Assembly (NCBI GenBank): GCA_900551115.1
Contig: URUY01000031.1
Coordinates: forward strand, 1-38,430
Source of the DNA: an uncultured Lachnospiraceae bacterium
GTDB lineage: Bacteria; Bacillota; Clostridia; Lachnospirales; Lachnospiraceae
Length of the DNA stretch: 38,430 nt
Direction of reading: 5' to 3'
The notes under the pieces were generated by a model. It saw only the letters and a program-made list of their open reading frames with translations. It was not told the DNA's origin and ran no database searches. The translations under genes were made by a program, and so were the position numbers. This document shows positions 16,832 to 24,685 of the stretch, piece after piece. Numbering within the stretch: the first letter of the stretch is position 1; each line of letters starts with the position of its first letter.

Positions 16832-16857
16832 CAGAATTCTTTGTTCCTGTGTACAAT
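16828..16857 (+). promoter_or_regulatory. Promoter of the VPKTG surface protein gene
   Basis: TTGACA (16828-16833, overlapping the MATE stop codon) and TACAAT (16852-16857) with an 18-bp spacer. An ~75-nt leader follows before the surface protein ATG. Confidence 0.8.
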
Positions 16858-16937
16858 TAGTATAACAATAACATGTTCCGAAAGGGGATATGGTTATAAA
16901 AAATACAAAATGACTGTTAGGTCAGGGGGTATATGCT

Positions 16938-17777
16938 ATGAAAATGAAACAGATTATAAAGACTGCCGGCGCTGTAGGGCTTGCATTTGTGCTTGGTCTG
17001 ACACCTGCACTTTCGGCTGAGGCTTACGGTGATTCTGCTTATGGATGGTCCTTAGACGGTGAGAGTACGGTTCCTAATAAGGTAGCAAAGGCAGACGGCA
17101 CAGAGATTGTGCCCACCACGCAGGTTAATTTCCATGTAGGCGGTGTAAGCGGCGTTGTTGTCACTACACCTTTTTTGGAAATGACAGAGATGATGGATAT
17201 TTCTGACAATGAGATTTATTATGGAAGCAGACCGGTACTCTATGTGGGGATGGCAAGGGACGGTGAACTGGCAAACAAGCTTATAGATGATTCCATAGCC
17301 GGTTTTAGCGGTACCAGGATTGAAAATATGGATATTCAGCTCTTTGAGTGGACAGGCAGTAATTTTCAGGCATATACCACTACGACAAGTCCATTGAATC
17401 TGGTAGTTGGTGTAGCGGCAAAGGACAGAATCAGTGACAGAAATTATGCACTTTTACATCTTTCCTCAGACGGAAAGGTTTCGTACTATTATGATACGGA
17501 TACAGATTCCGCTACCGTAACTTTTGCAACCAGTGATTTTACAGGTACTTATGTATTGTTCAGCTATCCGAAGGATAAGGCACCTGCAAATACCACTGCA
17601 CCGACAGCACCTGCTGATACCACAGGCAGCAATACCCAGACAGGCGCCGGCAGCGAGTATGATGATGTGCCAAAGACCGGTGAAGCCGGCAGTCCCTTAA
17701 GCCTGATGCTTTTTATGGGTGGTATGGCTTTACTGGCAGGCGGATTTGTTTTAAAAAGAAGAGCAGCAGTACGCTAA
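16938..17777 (+). CDS. Secreted cell-wall protein with VPKTG sorting signal
   Basis: A 279-aa exported protein. Residues 1-29 form a signal peptide with probable cleavage after LSAEA. A roughly 190-residue body of unknown fold follows, ending near FTGTYVLFSYP, then a Thr/Pro/Ala linker. The C-terminus has the sortase substrate pattern: VPKTGE (244-249), a hydrophobic helix and a KRRAAVR tail. The body resembles no catalytic family I know. A sortase would join the Thr to peptidoglycan; none is encoded in this window. It has its own promoter and terminator, so it is a single-gene unit. Confidence 0.85.
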   Translation: MKMKQIIKTAGAVGLAFVLGLTPALSAEAYGDSAYGWSLDGESTVPNKVAKADGTEIVPTTQVNFHVGGVSGVVVTTPFLEMTEMMDISDNEIYYGSRPVLYVGMARDGELANKLIDDSIAGFSGTRIENMDIQLFEWTGSNFQAYTTTTSPLNLVVGVAAKDRISDRNYALLHLSSDGKVSYYYDTDTDSATVTFATSDFTGTYVLFSYPKDKAPANTTAPTAPADTTGSNTQTGAGSEYDDVPKTGEAGSPLSLMLFMGGMALLAGGFVLKRRAAVR

Positions 17778-17813
17778 AAACAGCAGATAAAAAATAAACA
17801 AATAAATAAAAAC

Positions 17814-17865
17814 CGGTCCTATAATCCGTTGGGGATGCCTCATGGGAATATAGGACCGATTTTTG
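17814..17865 (+). terminator. Rho-independent terminator
   Basis: CGGTCCTATA (17814-17823) pairs with TATAGGACCG (17849-17858) around a 25-base loop that can itself fold, followed by ATTTTTG. It ends the surface protein transcript. Confidence 0.88.
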
Positions 17866-17915
17866 TTATATATTTTTAGGAAAGAAAAGAATGCATGGCA
17901 GAAACGGCAGTGCCG

Positions 17916-19703
17916 TTATGCTTTCAGGAAGTCATACTGTGACATATACAGTCTGTAATATTCTCCCTTTTTAGCCATGAGTTCATCATGGTTTCCTTTT
18001 TCCAGGATATCGCCCTTGTCTACATACATGATGCAGTCCGCAGTTTTAATGGTAGATAAGCGGTGTGCGATAATGAAGGAGGTACGTCCCTTTAATAGTC
18101 TGTTTAAGCCCTTTTGCAGGAGGATTTCCGTTTCCGTATCAATGCTGGAGGTTGCTTCGTCCAGTATGAGGATACGGGGATTTGCCAGAAGCGCTCTGGC
18201 AAAGGAGATAAGCTGGCGCTGTCCTGCGGAAAGGCGGCTTCCCCTTTCGTTTACTTCGGTGTAGTAGCCGTTTTCCATTTCCATAATAAAATCGTGGGCA
18301 CATACTGTCTTTGCGGCGGCAATCACTTCCTCGTCAGTAGCGGACATATTGCCGTAACGGATATTATCCATGATGGTGCCTGCAAAGATAAAGGAGTCCT
18401 GCATCATAATACCCATCTGGGTACGGAGGGAATGCAGCGTTACGCCTGAAATATCCACGCCGTCAATTAAAACCCTGCCGGAATCTACGTTATAAAAGCG
18501 GCTTATCAGGTTGACGATGGTGGTCTTGCCTGCTCCTGTAGGACCTACAATGGCATAGGACTCACCCTGATGAGCGGTAAAGTTAATGGAATTTAAAATC
18601 TTATGTCCTTCTTCATAGCTGAAGGAAACATCCTCGAAAGTAACTTCACCGTGGATGGGAGGCATGGGAACGGCGTTTGGCGCGTCCTTTACCAGTACCG
18701 GCTCATCTATGGTTTCAAAAATACGCTCCAGATAGGAGATTGCAGTAAGCAATGAGTTGTAAAAGCCTGCCAGGGTGTTGATGGGCTGCCAAAACCGGCT
18801 GATGTAAGCAGTAAAGGCAATCAGCACGCCAACCGTCAAAGTGGAGGACGGGGCTAATATAAAGCGTACACCTAAAACAAAAATAAAAGAGGTGGTAACG
18901 GTGGAAATGATATCCACACAGGGCCACAGGGTAAAGTTGAATATTACGGCCCTCATCCATGCGGAACGGTAATTTTTGCTTAAGTTGTTGAAGATACCGG
19001 TGTTTTCCTGTTCCCTGACAAAGGACTGGGTTACACGGATACCGTTTATGCTTTCTGCAATATAAGCGTTTAAGTTGGACTGTTTGTTACTCTGTATCTG
19101 CCACGCGCGTCTCTGTCTTTTTTTGATAAAGACAATAACAAGAGCCAGTACCGGAAGGCCGCAGAGACATACCAGTGTCAAACGTACATCCTCGATAAAC
19201 ATGAAAATCAGGATGAAAAAGAGGTTGCACAAATCGGTAAAGGTATTGACGATACCGTTGCTTAACAGGTCACTTAAGCTGTTGACATAGTTTACCACAC
19301 GTACCTGAATTTTACCGTGGGGCCTGTCATCATAATAGGAAAAGGGCAATTCCTGTAAATGGCCAAAAATATCGGAACGCAAGTCGTGAATGATATTTTG
19401 TCCCATGACGCTCATATGCTTAATCTTCATGCGCAGCGCAAAGGCTGAATACAGCGCAATTAAAAACGTCAGAATACTGTAGAGGATAATGGAATTCATA
19501 TCCTTCTGCGGAATGGAGATATCCATAATCTGTTGGAAGAAAATGGGCACCAGCATGGTCAGCGCAGACGAAGAAAGCATCAGGATAATTACTAAGGCCA
19601 TCCGTTTTTTATAAGGACTGATGTAACCGGCAAGACGCTTTAACTGATTTAGGTCAAAGCTGTCCTCTAACACTTCATCCACATCATATCTGTTTCGTGC
19701 CAT
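17916..19703 (-). CDS. ABC exporter half-transporter, catalytically complete ATP site
   Basis: A 595-aa type IV ABC exporter subunit with six membrane helices (residues ~40-330) fused to an ATPase domain. Walker A is GPTGAGKTT (~386), Walker B ends ILILDEATSS with the catalytic Glu, and the switch His is present (IIAHRLSTI), but the signature loop is the non-canonical LSAGQ. It overlaps the 3' end of the next subunit gene by 20 bases, so the two are coupled and form a heterodimer of the BmrCD/TM287-288 type. In such pairs this subunit supplies Walker A and B to the active site. The substrate is unknown; drugs, lipids or peptides are typical. Confidence 0.94.
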   Translation of the reverse strand: MARNRYDVDEVLEDSFDLNQLKRLAGYISPYKKRMALVIILMLSSSALTMLVPIFFQQIMDISIPQKDMNSIILYSILTFLIALYSAFALRMKIKHMSVMGQNIIHDLRSDIFGHLQELPFSYYDDRPHGKIQVRVVNYVNSLSDLLSNGIVNTFTDLCNLFFILIFMFIEDVRLTLVCLCGLPVLALVIVFIKKRQRRAWQIQSNKQSNLNAYIAESINGIRVTQSFVREQENTGIFNNLSKNYRSAWMRAVIFNFTLWPCVDIISTVTTSFIFVLGVRFILAPSSTLTVGVLIAFTAYISRFWQPINTLAGFYNSLLTAISYLERIFETIDEPVLVKDAPNAVPMPPIHGEVTFEDVSFSYEEGHKILNSINFTAHQGESYAIVGPTGAGKTTIVNLISRFYNVDSGRVLIDGVDISGVTLHSLRTQMGIMMQDSFIFAGTIMDNIRYGNMSATDEEVIAAAKTVCAHDFIMEMENGYYTEVNERGSRLSAGQRQLISFARALLANPRILILDEATSSIDTETEILLQKGLNRLLKGRTSFIIAHRLSTIKTADCIMYVDKGDILEKGNHDELMAKKGEYYRLYMSQYDFLKA

Positions 19704-21453
19704 CTTTACTACCTCCCTTTTCTAAAATTTCGGCGGGGATTTCCCCGTACTGGTTGTGGAAAGCAGCAGCATAGTAGCCGCCCTTTGCAAGCAGGGAGTT
19801 ATGGGTGCCCTGCTCAATAATCCGTCCCTTGTCCATAACAAGTATCAAATCGGCATCTTTTATGGAAGAAATACGATAGGCAATAATAAAAATCGTACAT
19901 TTCTTTTCAATATTCTTAAGCTGCTTCTGAATATAGCTTTCTGTTTCCATATCCACCGCAGAAGTGGTATCGTCCAGTATCAGGATGGACGGGTCCTTAA
20001 GGAGGGCACGGGCCAGGGAAATACGCTGTTTCTGTCCGCCGGACAATCCAACGCCCCGTTCTCCTACGATAGTGTCATAGCCCTCCGGCATAGCCATGAT
20101 AAAGTGGTTGGCATCTGCCATGATTGCGGCTTTCTTAACCTCCTCAAAGGAACAGTCCGGACGCCCGTAGGCAATGTTTCCTTCAATGGTATCGGAAAAC
20201 AGGAACACATCCTGCATAGCCATGCCGATGTTGTCACGCAGATTGTAAAGGTCCAGATTGCGGACATCACAGCCATCTACAAAAACCTGACCGGAGGTGG
20301 TGTCGTAAAAGCGGCAGAGCAGATTCATGATAGTGGATTTGCCGGAGCCGGTGGAACCGATAATTCCTACGGTCTGCCCCGGTTCTACCTTGAAATCAAT
20401 ATTCATAACGATGTCTTCATCATCGGCACGATAGGATACATTCTTAAATTCAATAGCGCCTTCAAGCTTTTTCTTGATGCCGGAACGGGGCGTTTTGACA
20501 TGAGGCTCTTCCGAATAGGTATTGTAAATTTTCTCCACGGAGGTGATGAAATTGCCGATATCGTTGACAATCCAGCCTGCCATACGCAAGGGGTTATTGA
20601 GCATCCACAGATAACCGTTTACGATAACCAGGTCACCCAGGGTAATTTCTTCATTTATAACCATATAGCCGCCGTACAGCATCAGGATGATATTTAAGGC
20701 GTAGGCTAAAATTTCAAAGATGGGAACATACTTCATCCATACCTTTGATGCGGAAATCTGTGCATCACGGAAGGCATTGTTTTCTTTATTAAATTTTTCT
20801 GTTTCAAAAGCCTCCTTGGAAAAGGCACGGACAACCCGGTTGCCGCTGACATTTTCCTGTACAAAGGAGTTTAAGGAGGAAAAGCAGTTACGGTTTCTCT
20901 GAAAGGCAGGTTTTACCTCCTTTGACTGCCGGTAGGTGGCAAGGGCTGTAAAAGGGAGAACCACAAGCATGCAGAGTGCCAGTTTTACATTGACGGTAAA
21001 AATCATGACCAGTGCAAGAATAAACATGGACACGTTTTCACAGGTAAAATAGATAACATATGCAACGAAGTGTCTGATAGCATCCATATCACCGGTCTGG
21101 CGGCTCATTAAGTCGCCGGTGCGCTTCTTATTATAGAAGCTGAAGTCCTCCTGCAAAAGCTTTCTGTAAACCTTATCCCGCATGTCAAAGAGCAGCCCCT
21201 GGGAAGCGCTTTCAAATATCCACTGGTAAAAGAAGCGCATCACGCTGCGGATGACAACAACGCCTAACATGCAGGCAACAGCCGGCAGCAGCAAATCGTA
21301 AGCGCCGCCTTTAATGACATCATCCACAATAAAGCCGGAAATAAGGGGATTTACGATGTGAAGGGAGGTAATCAGTATAGTCAGCATCAGACCGATTACC
21401 ATGTTTTTTCGGTATTTTTTTAGAAAAGAAAGGAACCATTTTCTGGGTGTCAT
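19684..21453 (-). CDS. ABC exporter half-transporter, degenerate ATP site
   Basis: A 589-aa partner of the following gene with the same membrane-plus-ATPase architecture. Walker A is GSTGSGKST (~365) and the signature is the canonical LSGGQKQR. Walker B reads ILILDDTTSA, so the catalytic Glu is Asp, and the switch His is replaced by Tyr (IIAYRISSI). This is what defines the degenerate subunit of asymmetric exporters: it binds ATP without efficient hydrolysis and lends its intact signature loop to the partner's active site. It is the first gene of the operon, divergent from an AraC regulator that is a likely controller. Confidence 0.94.
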   Translation of the reverse strand: MTPRKWFLSFLKKYRKNMVIGLMLTILITSLHIVNPLISGFIVDDVIKGGAYDLLLPAVACMLGVVVIRSVMRFFYQWIFESASQGLLFDMRDKVYRKLLQEDFSFYNKKRTGDLMSRQTGDMDAIRHFVAYVIYFTCENVSMFILALVMIFTVNVKLALCMLVVLPFTALATYRQSKEVKPAFQRNRNCFSSLNSFVQENVSGNRVVRAFSKEAFETEKFNKENNAFRDAQISASKVWMKYVPIFEILAYALNIILMLYGGYMVINEEITLGDLVIVNGYLWMLNNPLRMAGWIVNDIGNFITSVEKIYNTYSEEPHVKTPRSGIKKKLEGAIEFKNVSYRADDEDIVMNIDFKVEPGQTVGIIGSTGSGKSTIMNLLCRFYDTTSGQVFVDGCDVRNLDLYNLRDNIGMAMQDVFLFSDTIEGNIAYGRPDCSFEEVKKAAIMADANHFIMAMPEGYDTIVGERGVGLSGGQKQRISLARALLKDPSILILDDTTSAVDMETESYIQKQLKNIEKKCTIFIIAYRISSIKDADLILVMDKGRIIEQGTHNSLLAKGGYYAAAFHNQYGEIPAEILEKGGSKDGTKQI

Positions 21454-21635
21454 AAAAAACCTCCTGCCGGAAAATTATTCGTAGGTATCAGCCTTATACT
21501 AGCATTTGGGCATAAAAAAGAAATGGAGTATCTTGTAGCTTTCATGTATCTTTTTGACAAAGTATTTAAAAAAGATTTTACTTTTTGGCCCGGTGCATTT
21601 AGAATAGGAAGAGAGAAGAAAGGGGTAGTAAGCTT

Positions 21636-22481
21636 ATGTGTCAGGAAAGTGCGGGTATACTGCTTGAGGAGTTGAATCCTACGTTCTTATTTACCTGGAA
21701 GGGCAGGCGGGAGCAGGATGAAAAATCGTATCATTCACATGATTATCTTGAAATTGCCTTTATGATGTCCGGGACGGGAAAATATAGGATTGACGGCGAG
21801 GTTTACGATGTGGGGGAAGGGGATCTGATTATTTTCAACCCGGGAACAAAGCATCAGGGGCTGGTGGCGGATATGACTAACGCCGTGACGGAGTTTTTTG
21901 TAGGAGCCGCAGATATCCGGTTTAAAAATATGCCTGTCAATGCGATGCCGCTTCCGGAGGAAGGGCCGATTATCCATACGACAGGAGAGTTAAGGCAGAA
22001 GCTTTTTAAAATCTGCGCCTCCATGGAGGCAGAGAACACGGTCTGCTGGCAGGGCAGGTATTTTATGATGAAGGCGTATCTTATGCAGATGATTTTGCTG
22101 ATTGTAAGGCAGCAGATGCAGCCGGTAGAGGTCAAGACAGGCTGCGCCTTTGAGTCGGTCAATAAAAAATATGTAGTGGAGCAGATTGTCAATTATTTTG
22201 AGGACCACTATGCAGAAAAGATATCCTTAGACCAAATTGCGGAAAATATGTACTTAAGTCCTTTTTATATTTCCAGGATATTCAAAAGTGAAACGGGAGA
22301 TACCCCCATCAGGCATCTGATTAATATCCGGCTGGAAAAAGCGATGGTGCTTTTGCAGGAGGGGTTCGCCGGCAGTATTCAGGAGGTTGCAGAGAGGGTG
22401 GGTTATGATGATGCCTATCATTTCAGCAAGCTGTTTAAAAAGCGGTACGGCATGCCGCCTTCTCAGGTAAAAAAGGCCTGA
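21636..22481 (+). CDS. AraC family transcriptional regulator with cupin sensor
   Basis: A 281-aa protein. The N-terminal cupin barrel (about 25-100) includes HSHDYLEIAFMMSGTG and FNPGTKHQG. The C-terminal pair of helix-turn-helix motifs (about 180-281) contains ISLDQIAENMYLSPFYISR and VAERVGYDDAYHFSKLFKK. Such sensors usually bind sugars or small aromatic ligands. An AAAGGGG site precedes the ATG. The 182-bp gap to the divergent ABC exporter operon has a TTGACA (21554-21559) pointing this way, and the arrangement suggests that it controls the exporter, itself, or both. Confidence 0.92.
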   Translation: MCQESAGILLEELNPTFLFTWKGRREQDEKSYHSHDYLEIAFMMSGTGKYRIDGEVYDVGEGDLIIFNPGTKHQGLVADMTNAVTEFFVGAADIRFKNMPVNAMPLPEEGPIIHTTGELRQKLFKICASMEAENTVCWQGRYFMMKAYLMQMILLIVRQQMQPVEVKTGCAFESVNKKYVVEQIVNYFEDHYAEKISLDQIAENMYLSPFYISRIFKSETGDTPIRHLINIRLEKAMVLLQEGFAGSIQEVAERVGYDDAYHFSKLFKKRYGMPPSQVKKA

Positions 22482-22575
22482 AAAGCGGCATTTTGCAGAG
22501 AAAAGTTTGATACTTTTTTGTCAGCATGTTTTTTTTTAAATACTTGTCTTAAATTCGGGAAAAAATGATTGCAAT

Positions 22576-22600
22576 GATTGTAGAATTTGCTACAATCTTT
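22576..22600 (+). promoter_or_regulatory. Dyad upstream of the DUF1905 fusion gene
   Basis: GATTGTAG (22576-22583) and CTACAATC (22590-22597) form a perfect 8-bp inverted repeat with a 6-base spacer. It overlaps a possible promoter (TTGTAG, 16 bp, TATAGT ending at 22605). It could be an operator or a weak terminator (TTTA follows) for the AraC gene. Confidence 0.45.
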
Positions 22601-22660
22601 ATAGTACAGGTTTTACATCAGAGCTTTGTTGAATAACAAGAAACCCCGGAGGTATGATAA

Positions 22661-23332
22661 ATGAGATATTTTTTTAAGGCAGAAATTGAAAAAAAAGAAA
22701 AAGGATATATGATTCAGATTCCGTTTAATGTATGGGAAGTCTGCAAGCAGCGGGAAGTAATAAAGGCTGACATGGTATTGGATAATAAGATTATCGAGTG
22801 CGAGCTGCTTCCTAAGGAAAAGGGCAATTACGAGATCCATGTGGAGGATGAGGATGCTATTCAGGTAGATATTTCCGAGGCGCACAAGGTGCTGCTGCAT
22901 ATAAACGGCAGTCTGATTAAGATGGATCAGAACAGCCCCTACAGCTTTGAGAATCCTATCCGTAAAATTGACAGCATGGAGGTTATTATCCAGCCCGAAG
23001 ACGGTCTCTGCGGACAGACGGTTGTAGCTATGTTAGCAGGCGTTACCATTGCGGACGTTATCAGGGTAATGGACTGCAGGGAATGGCAGGCTACCATGGG
23101 CCGTGTGATTTCCGCACTTAATTATTACGGCATTGACCATACGGATATCATTACCTATACGGAAGGCGCTGGCTGCGTACTTCCCAAGTGCTGTATCATG
23201 ATGGAAAGAATGGGCCGCTTCTGCCACTATCTGGTAGCATATGACGGAAAGTTCTATGACCCTAATTTGGGCGTTATGGAAGAATATGATATGAGCAAGC
23301 TTTTAGGCTATCTGGAAATCAAATGCAGCTAA
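22661..23332 (+). CDS. DUF1905 domain fused to a papain-like (C39-like) cysteine peptidase fold
   Basis: A 223-aa single-gene unit. Residues 1-82 fit DUF1905, a small beta-barrel: FKAEIEKKEKGYMIQIPFNV at the start and CELLPKEKGNYEIHV in the middle. From about 113 a second domain shows DGLCGQTVVAMLAGVTI, with Cys117 and Gln119, and FCHYLVAYDGKFYDPN, with His189 and Asp200. That spacing matches the oxyanion Gln, Cys, His and Asp/Asn of the C39-like papain fold used by bacteriocin-leader peptidases and many unassigned proteins. No signal peptide or membrane segment, so it is probably cytoplasmic. Substrate unknown; peptidase activity is inferred from the motif only. Confidence 0.7.
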   Translation: MRYFFKAEIEKKEKGYMIQIPFNVWEVCKQREVIKADMVLDNKIIECELLPKEKGNYEIHVEDEDAIQVDISEAHKVLLHINGSLIKMDQNSPYSFENPIRKIDSMEVIIQPEDGLCGQTVVAMLAGVTIADVIRVMDCREWQATMGRVISALNYYGIDHTDIITYTEGAGCVLPKCCIMMERMGRFCHYLVAYDGKFYDPNLGVMEEYDMSKLLGYLEIKCS

Positions 23333-23374
23333 AACAGAGGCAGTATTGACTAAAAACAGATTGAAAATACTTTG

Positions 23375-23409
23375 AAAAAAGATGTTGTCAGAGACAGCAT
23401 CTTTTTTTT
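23375..23409 (+). terminator. Rho-independent terminator
   Basis: The stem GATGTTGTC/GACAGCATC (one G-T pair) with an AGA loop at 23381-23401 is preceded by A6 and followed by eight T. It ends the DUF1905 fusion transcript. Confidence 0.92.
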
Positions 23410-23492
23410 CATGGGGATTCATGGTATACTTATGAAGTGTTTATTATTTATAGGCTGCGGTGCGGCTCTTACTTATGAGAGGAGAAAAGGGA

Positions 23493-24116
23493 ATGGACAG
23501 CAACAACATGAGCAACAACATGAACAGTAACATGAACAACAATGTGGACAGCAACACGGACAGTAACAATATGTACAGCAACAATATGTACAATAATAAT
23601 ATGTACAACAGCACACCCAGCATGGGGTCCCCGATTATTGAGGAAAACAATAGATGGAAGGGTGTTATCGGAGCGCTTTTAGGAGCTTTGCTGGGTGGTC
23701 TGGCATGGACGGCAATCGGCTGTCTGGGATATATTTCCGGGTGGATTGCTGCTTTAATATTCGTACTGGCTCAGGCTGGCTATAAGAAAATGAGTGGAAA
23801 AGAGGATTTCTTCGGTACTGTTATCAGTGCGGTATTTGGGCTGTTGGTTATTATTCCGGCAACCTATGCATCCTATGCTTTCAACTTCTTTAAAGCAGTG
23901 AACGAAGGCGTAAACAGCCATTTTAATTATTTTGAAGTGTTAAGGGATATGCCTGTCTATATGGAACGATATGATTTATGGGGACAGTTTGGGATGAATC
24001 TGGTAAAGGGCTATATATTTACAATCATCATTGCTGTTTGTATGATAGCGGGAAATGGTAAGTCAAAGAAAAATAATGCACAAAAAGAAACAGACCGGAA
24101 ACAGAATCTAAAATAA
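23493..24116 (+). CDS. Membrane protein with Asn/Met/Ser-rich N-terminal tail
   Basis: A 207-aa protein. The first ~48 residues are low-complexity repeats of the S-N-N-M type with several MYNN/MYSN units, followed by about four hydrophobic helices (GVIGALLGALLGGLAWTAIG; WIAALIFVLAQAG; the segment after FGTVISAVFGLL; GYIFTIIIAVCMIAG) and a Lys/Asn-rich cytoplasmic end. The ATG at 23493 has AGGAGAAAAGGG upstream; an earlier GTG lacks one. I do not recognise the family beyond clostridial membrane proteins of this build. A possible promoter ends in TATACT near 23433. Confidence 0.75.
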   Translation: MDSNNMSNNMNSNMNNNVDSNTDSNNMYSNNMYNNNMYNSTPSMGSPIIEENNRWKGVIGALLGALLGGLAWTAIGCLGYISGWIAALIFVLAQAGYKKMSGKEDFFGTVISAVFGLLVIIPATYASYAFNFFKAVNEGVNSHFNYFEVLRDMPVYMERYDLWGQFGMNLVKGYIFTIIIAVCMIAGNGKSKKNNAQKETDRKQNLK

Positions 24117-24218
24117 ATATTAAATTCCATCAAAAGGATAAAAGTCAGAAAAAACGAGATAATAAGAGAAAACACGAGATAACGGAAGAAAATAAAAAGC
24201 GGTTATCTGTGCATGCAG

Positions 24219-24247
24219 TTGCAAAGCCCTGCATATAAAATTAATAT
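24219..24247 (+). promoter_or_regulatory. groESL promoter
   Basis: TTGCAA (24219-24224) and TAATAT (24242-24247) are separated by 17 bp. The predicted start lies just before the CIRCE operator, the usual HrcA-controlled arrangement. Confidence 0.75.
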
Positions 24248-24259
24248 AAGCATTAGCGA

Positions 24260-24286
24260 TTAGCACTCATATACAGCGAGTGCTAA
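24260..24286 (+). promoter_or_regulatory. CIRCE operator (HrcA binding site)
   Basis: TTAGCACTC - 9 bases - GAGTGCTAA matches the CIRCE consensus exactly. It lies between the groESL promoter and groES, so HrcA represses the operon until heat or folding stress titrates GroEL away. The gene-free stretch 24117-24324 contains only this control region. Confidence 0.98.
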
Positions 24287-24324
24287 TAATTTGAAAACAG
24301 ACGCAGAATAAGGAGGCAGTCATT

Positions 24325-24609
24325 ATGAAATTAGTACCTTTAGGTGACAGAGTAGTATTGAAGCAGTTAGTAGCAGAGGAGACAACCAAATCCGGTATTG
24401 TTCTTCCCGGTCAGAATAAAGAAAAACCCCAGCAGGCAGAGGTTGTTGCAGTAGGTCCGGGTGGCATGGTAGACGGCAAGGAAATCAAGATGGAGGTCAA
24501 GGCAGGCGATCAGGTTATCTATTCCAAATATGCCGGTACCGATGTAAAGATTGAAGAGGAAGAATATATTATTGTAAAGCAGAGCGATATTCTTGCAGTC
24601 ATTCAGTAA
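24325..24609 (+). CDS. groES: Co-chaperonin GroES
   Basis: A 94-aa protein of normal GroES length. It shows LVPLGDRVVLKQLVAEETTK at the start, the mobile loop KSGIVLPGQ that docks onto GroEL, and VIYSKYAGTDVKIEEEEYII near the end. It forms a heptameric lid over the GroEL cavity. AAGGAGG lies eight bases before the ATG. groEL follows after 76 bases with its own strong ribosome binding site. Confidence 0.98.
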   Translation: MKLVPLGDRVVLKQLVAEETTKSGIVLPGQNKEKPQQAEVVAVGPGGMVDGKEIKMEVKAGDQVIYSKYAGTDVKIEEEEYIIVKQSDILAVIQ

Positions 24610-24685
24610 GTACTGTCTGTTTGACAGAATTGCTTTAGAGGATTGCATTATTATAAAATCAGATTAATTTGGAGGCGTAAAAATT

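Noticed and set aside
19756..20697. 313-codon forward frame
   Set aside because: It is a long shadow antisense to a clear ABC exporter gene; no start signal and no family resemblance.
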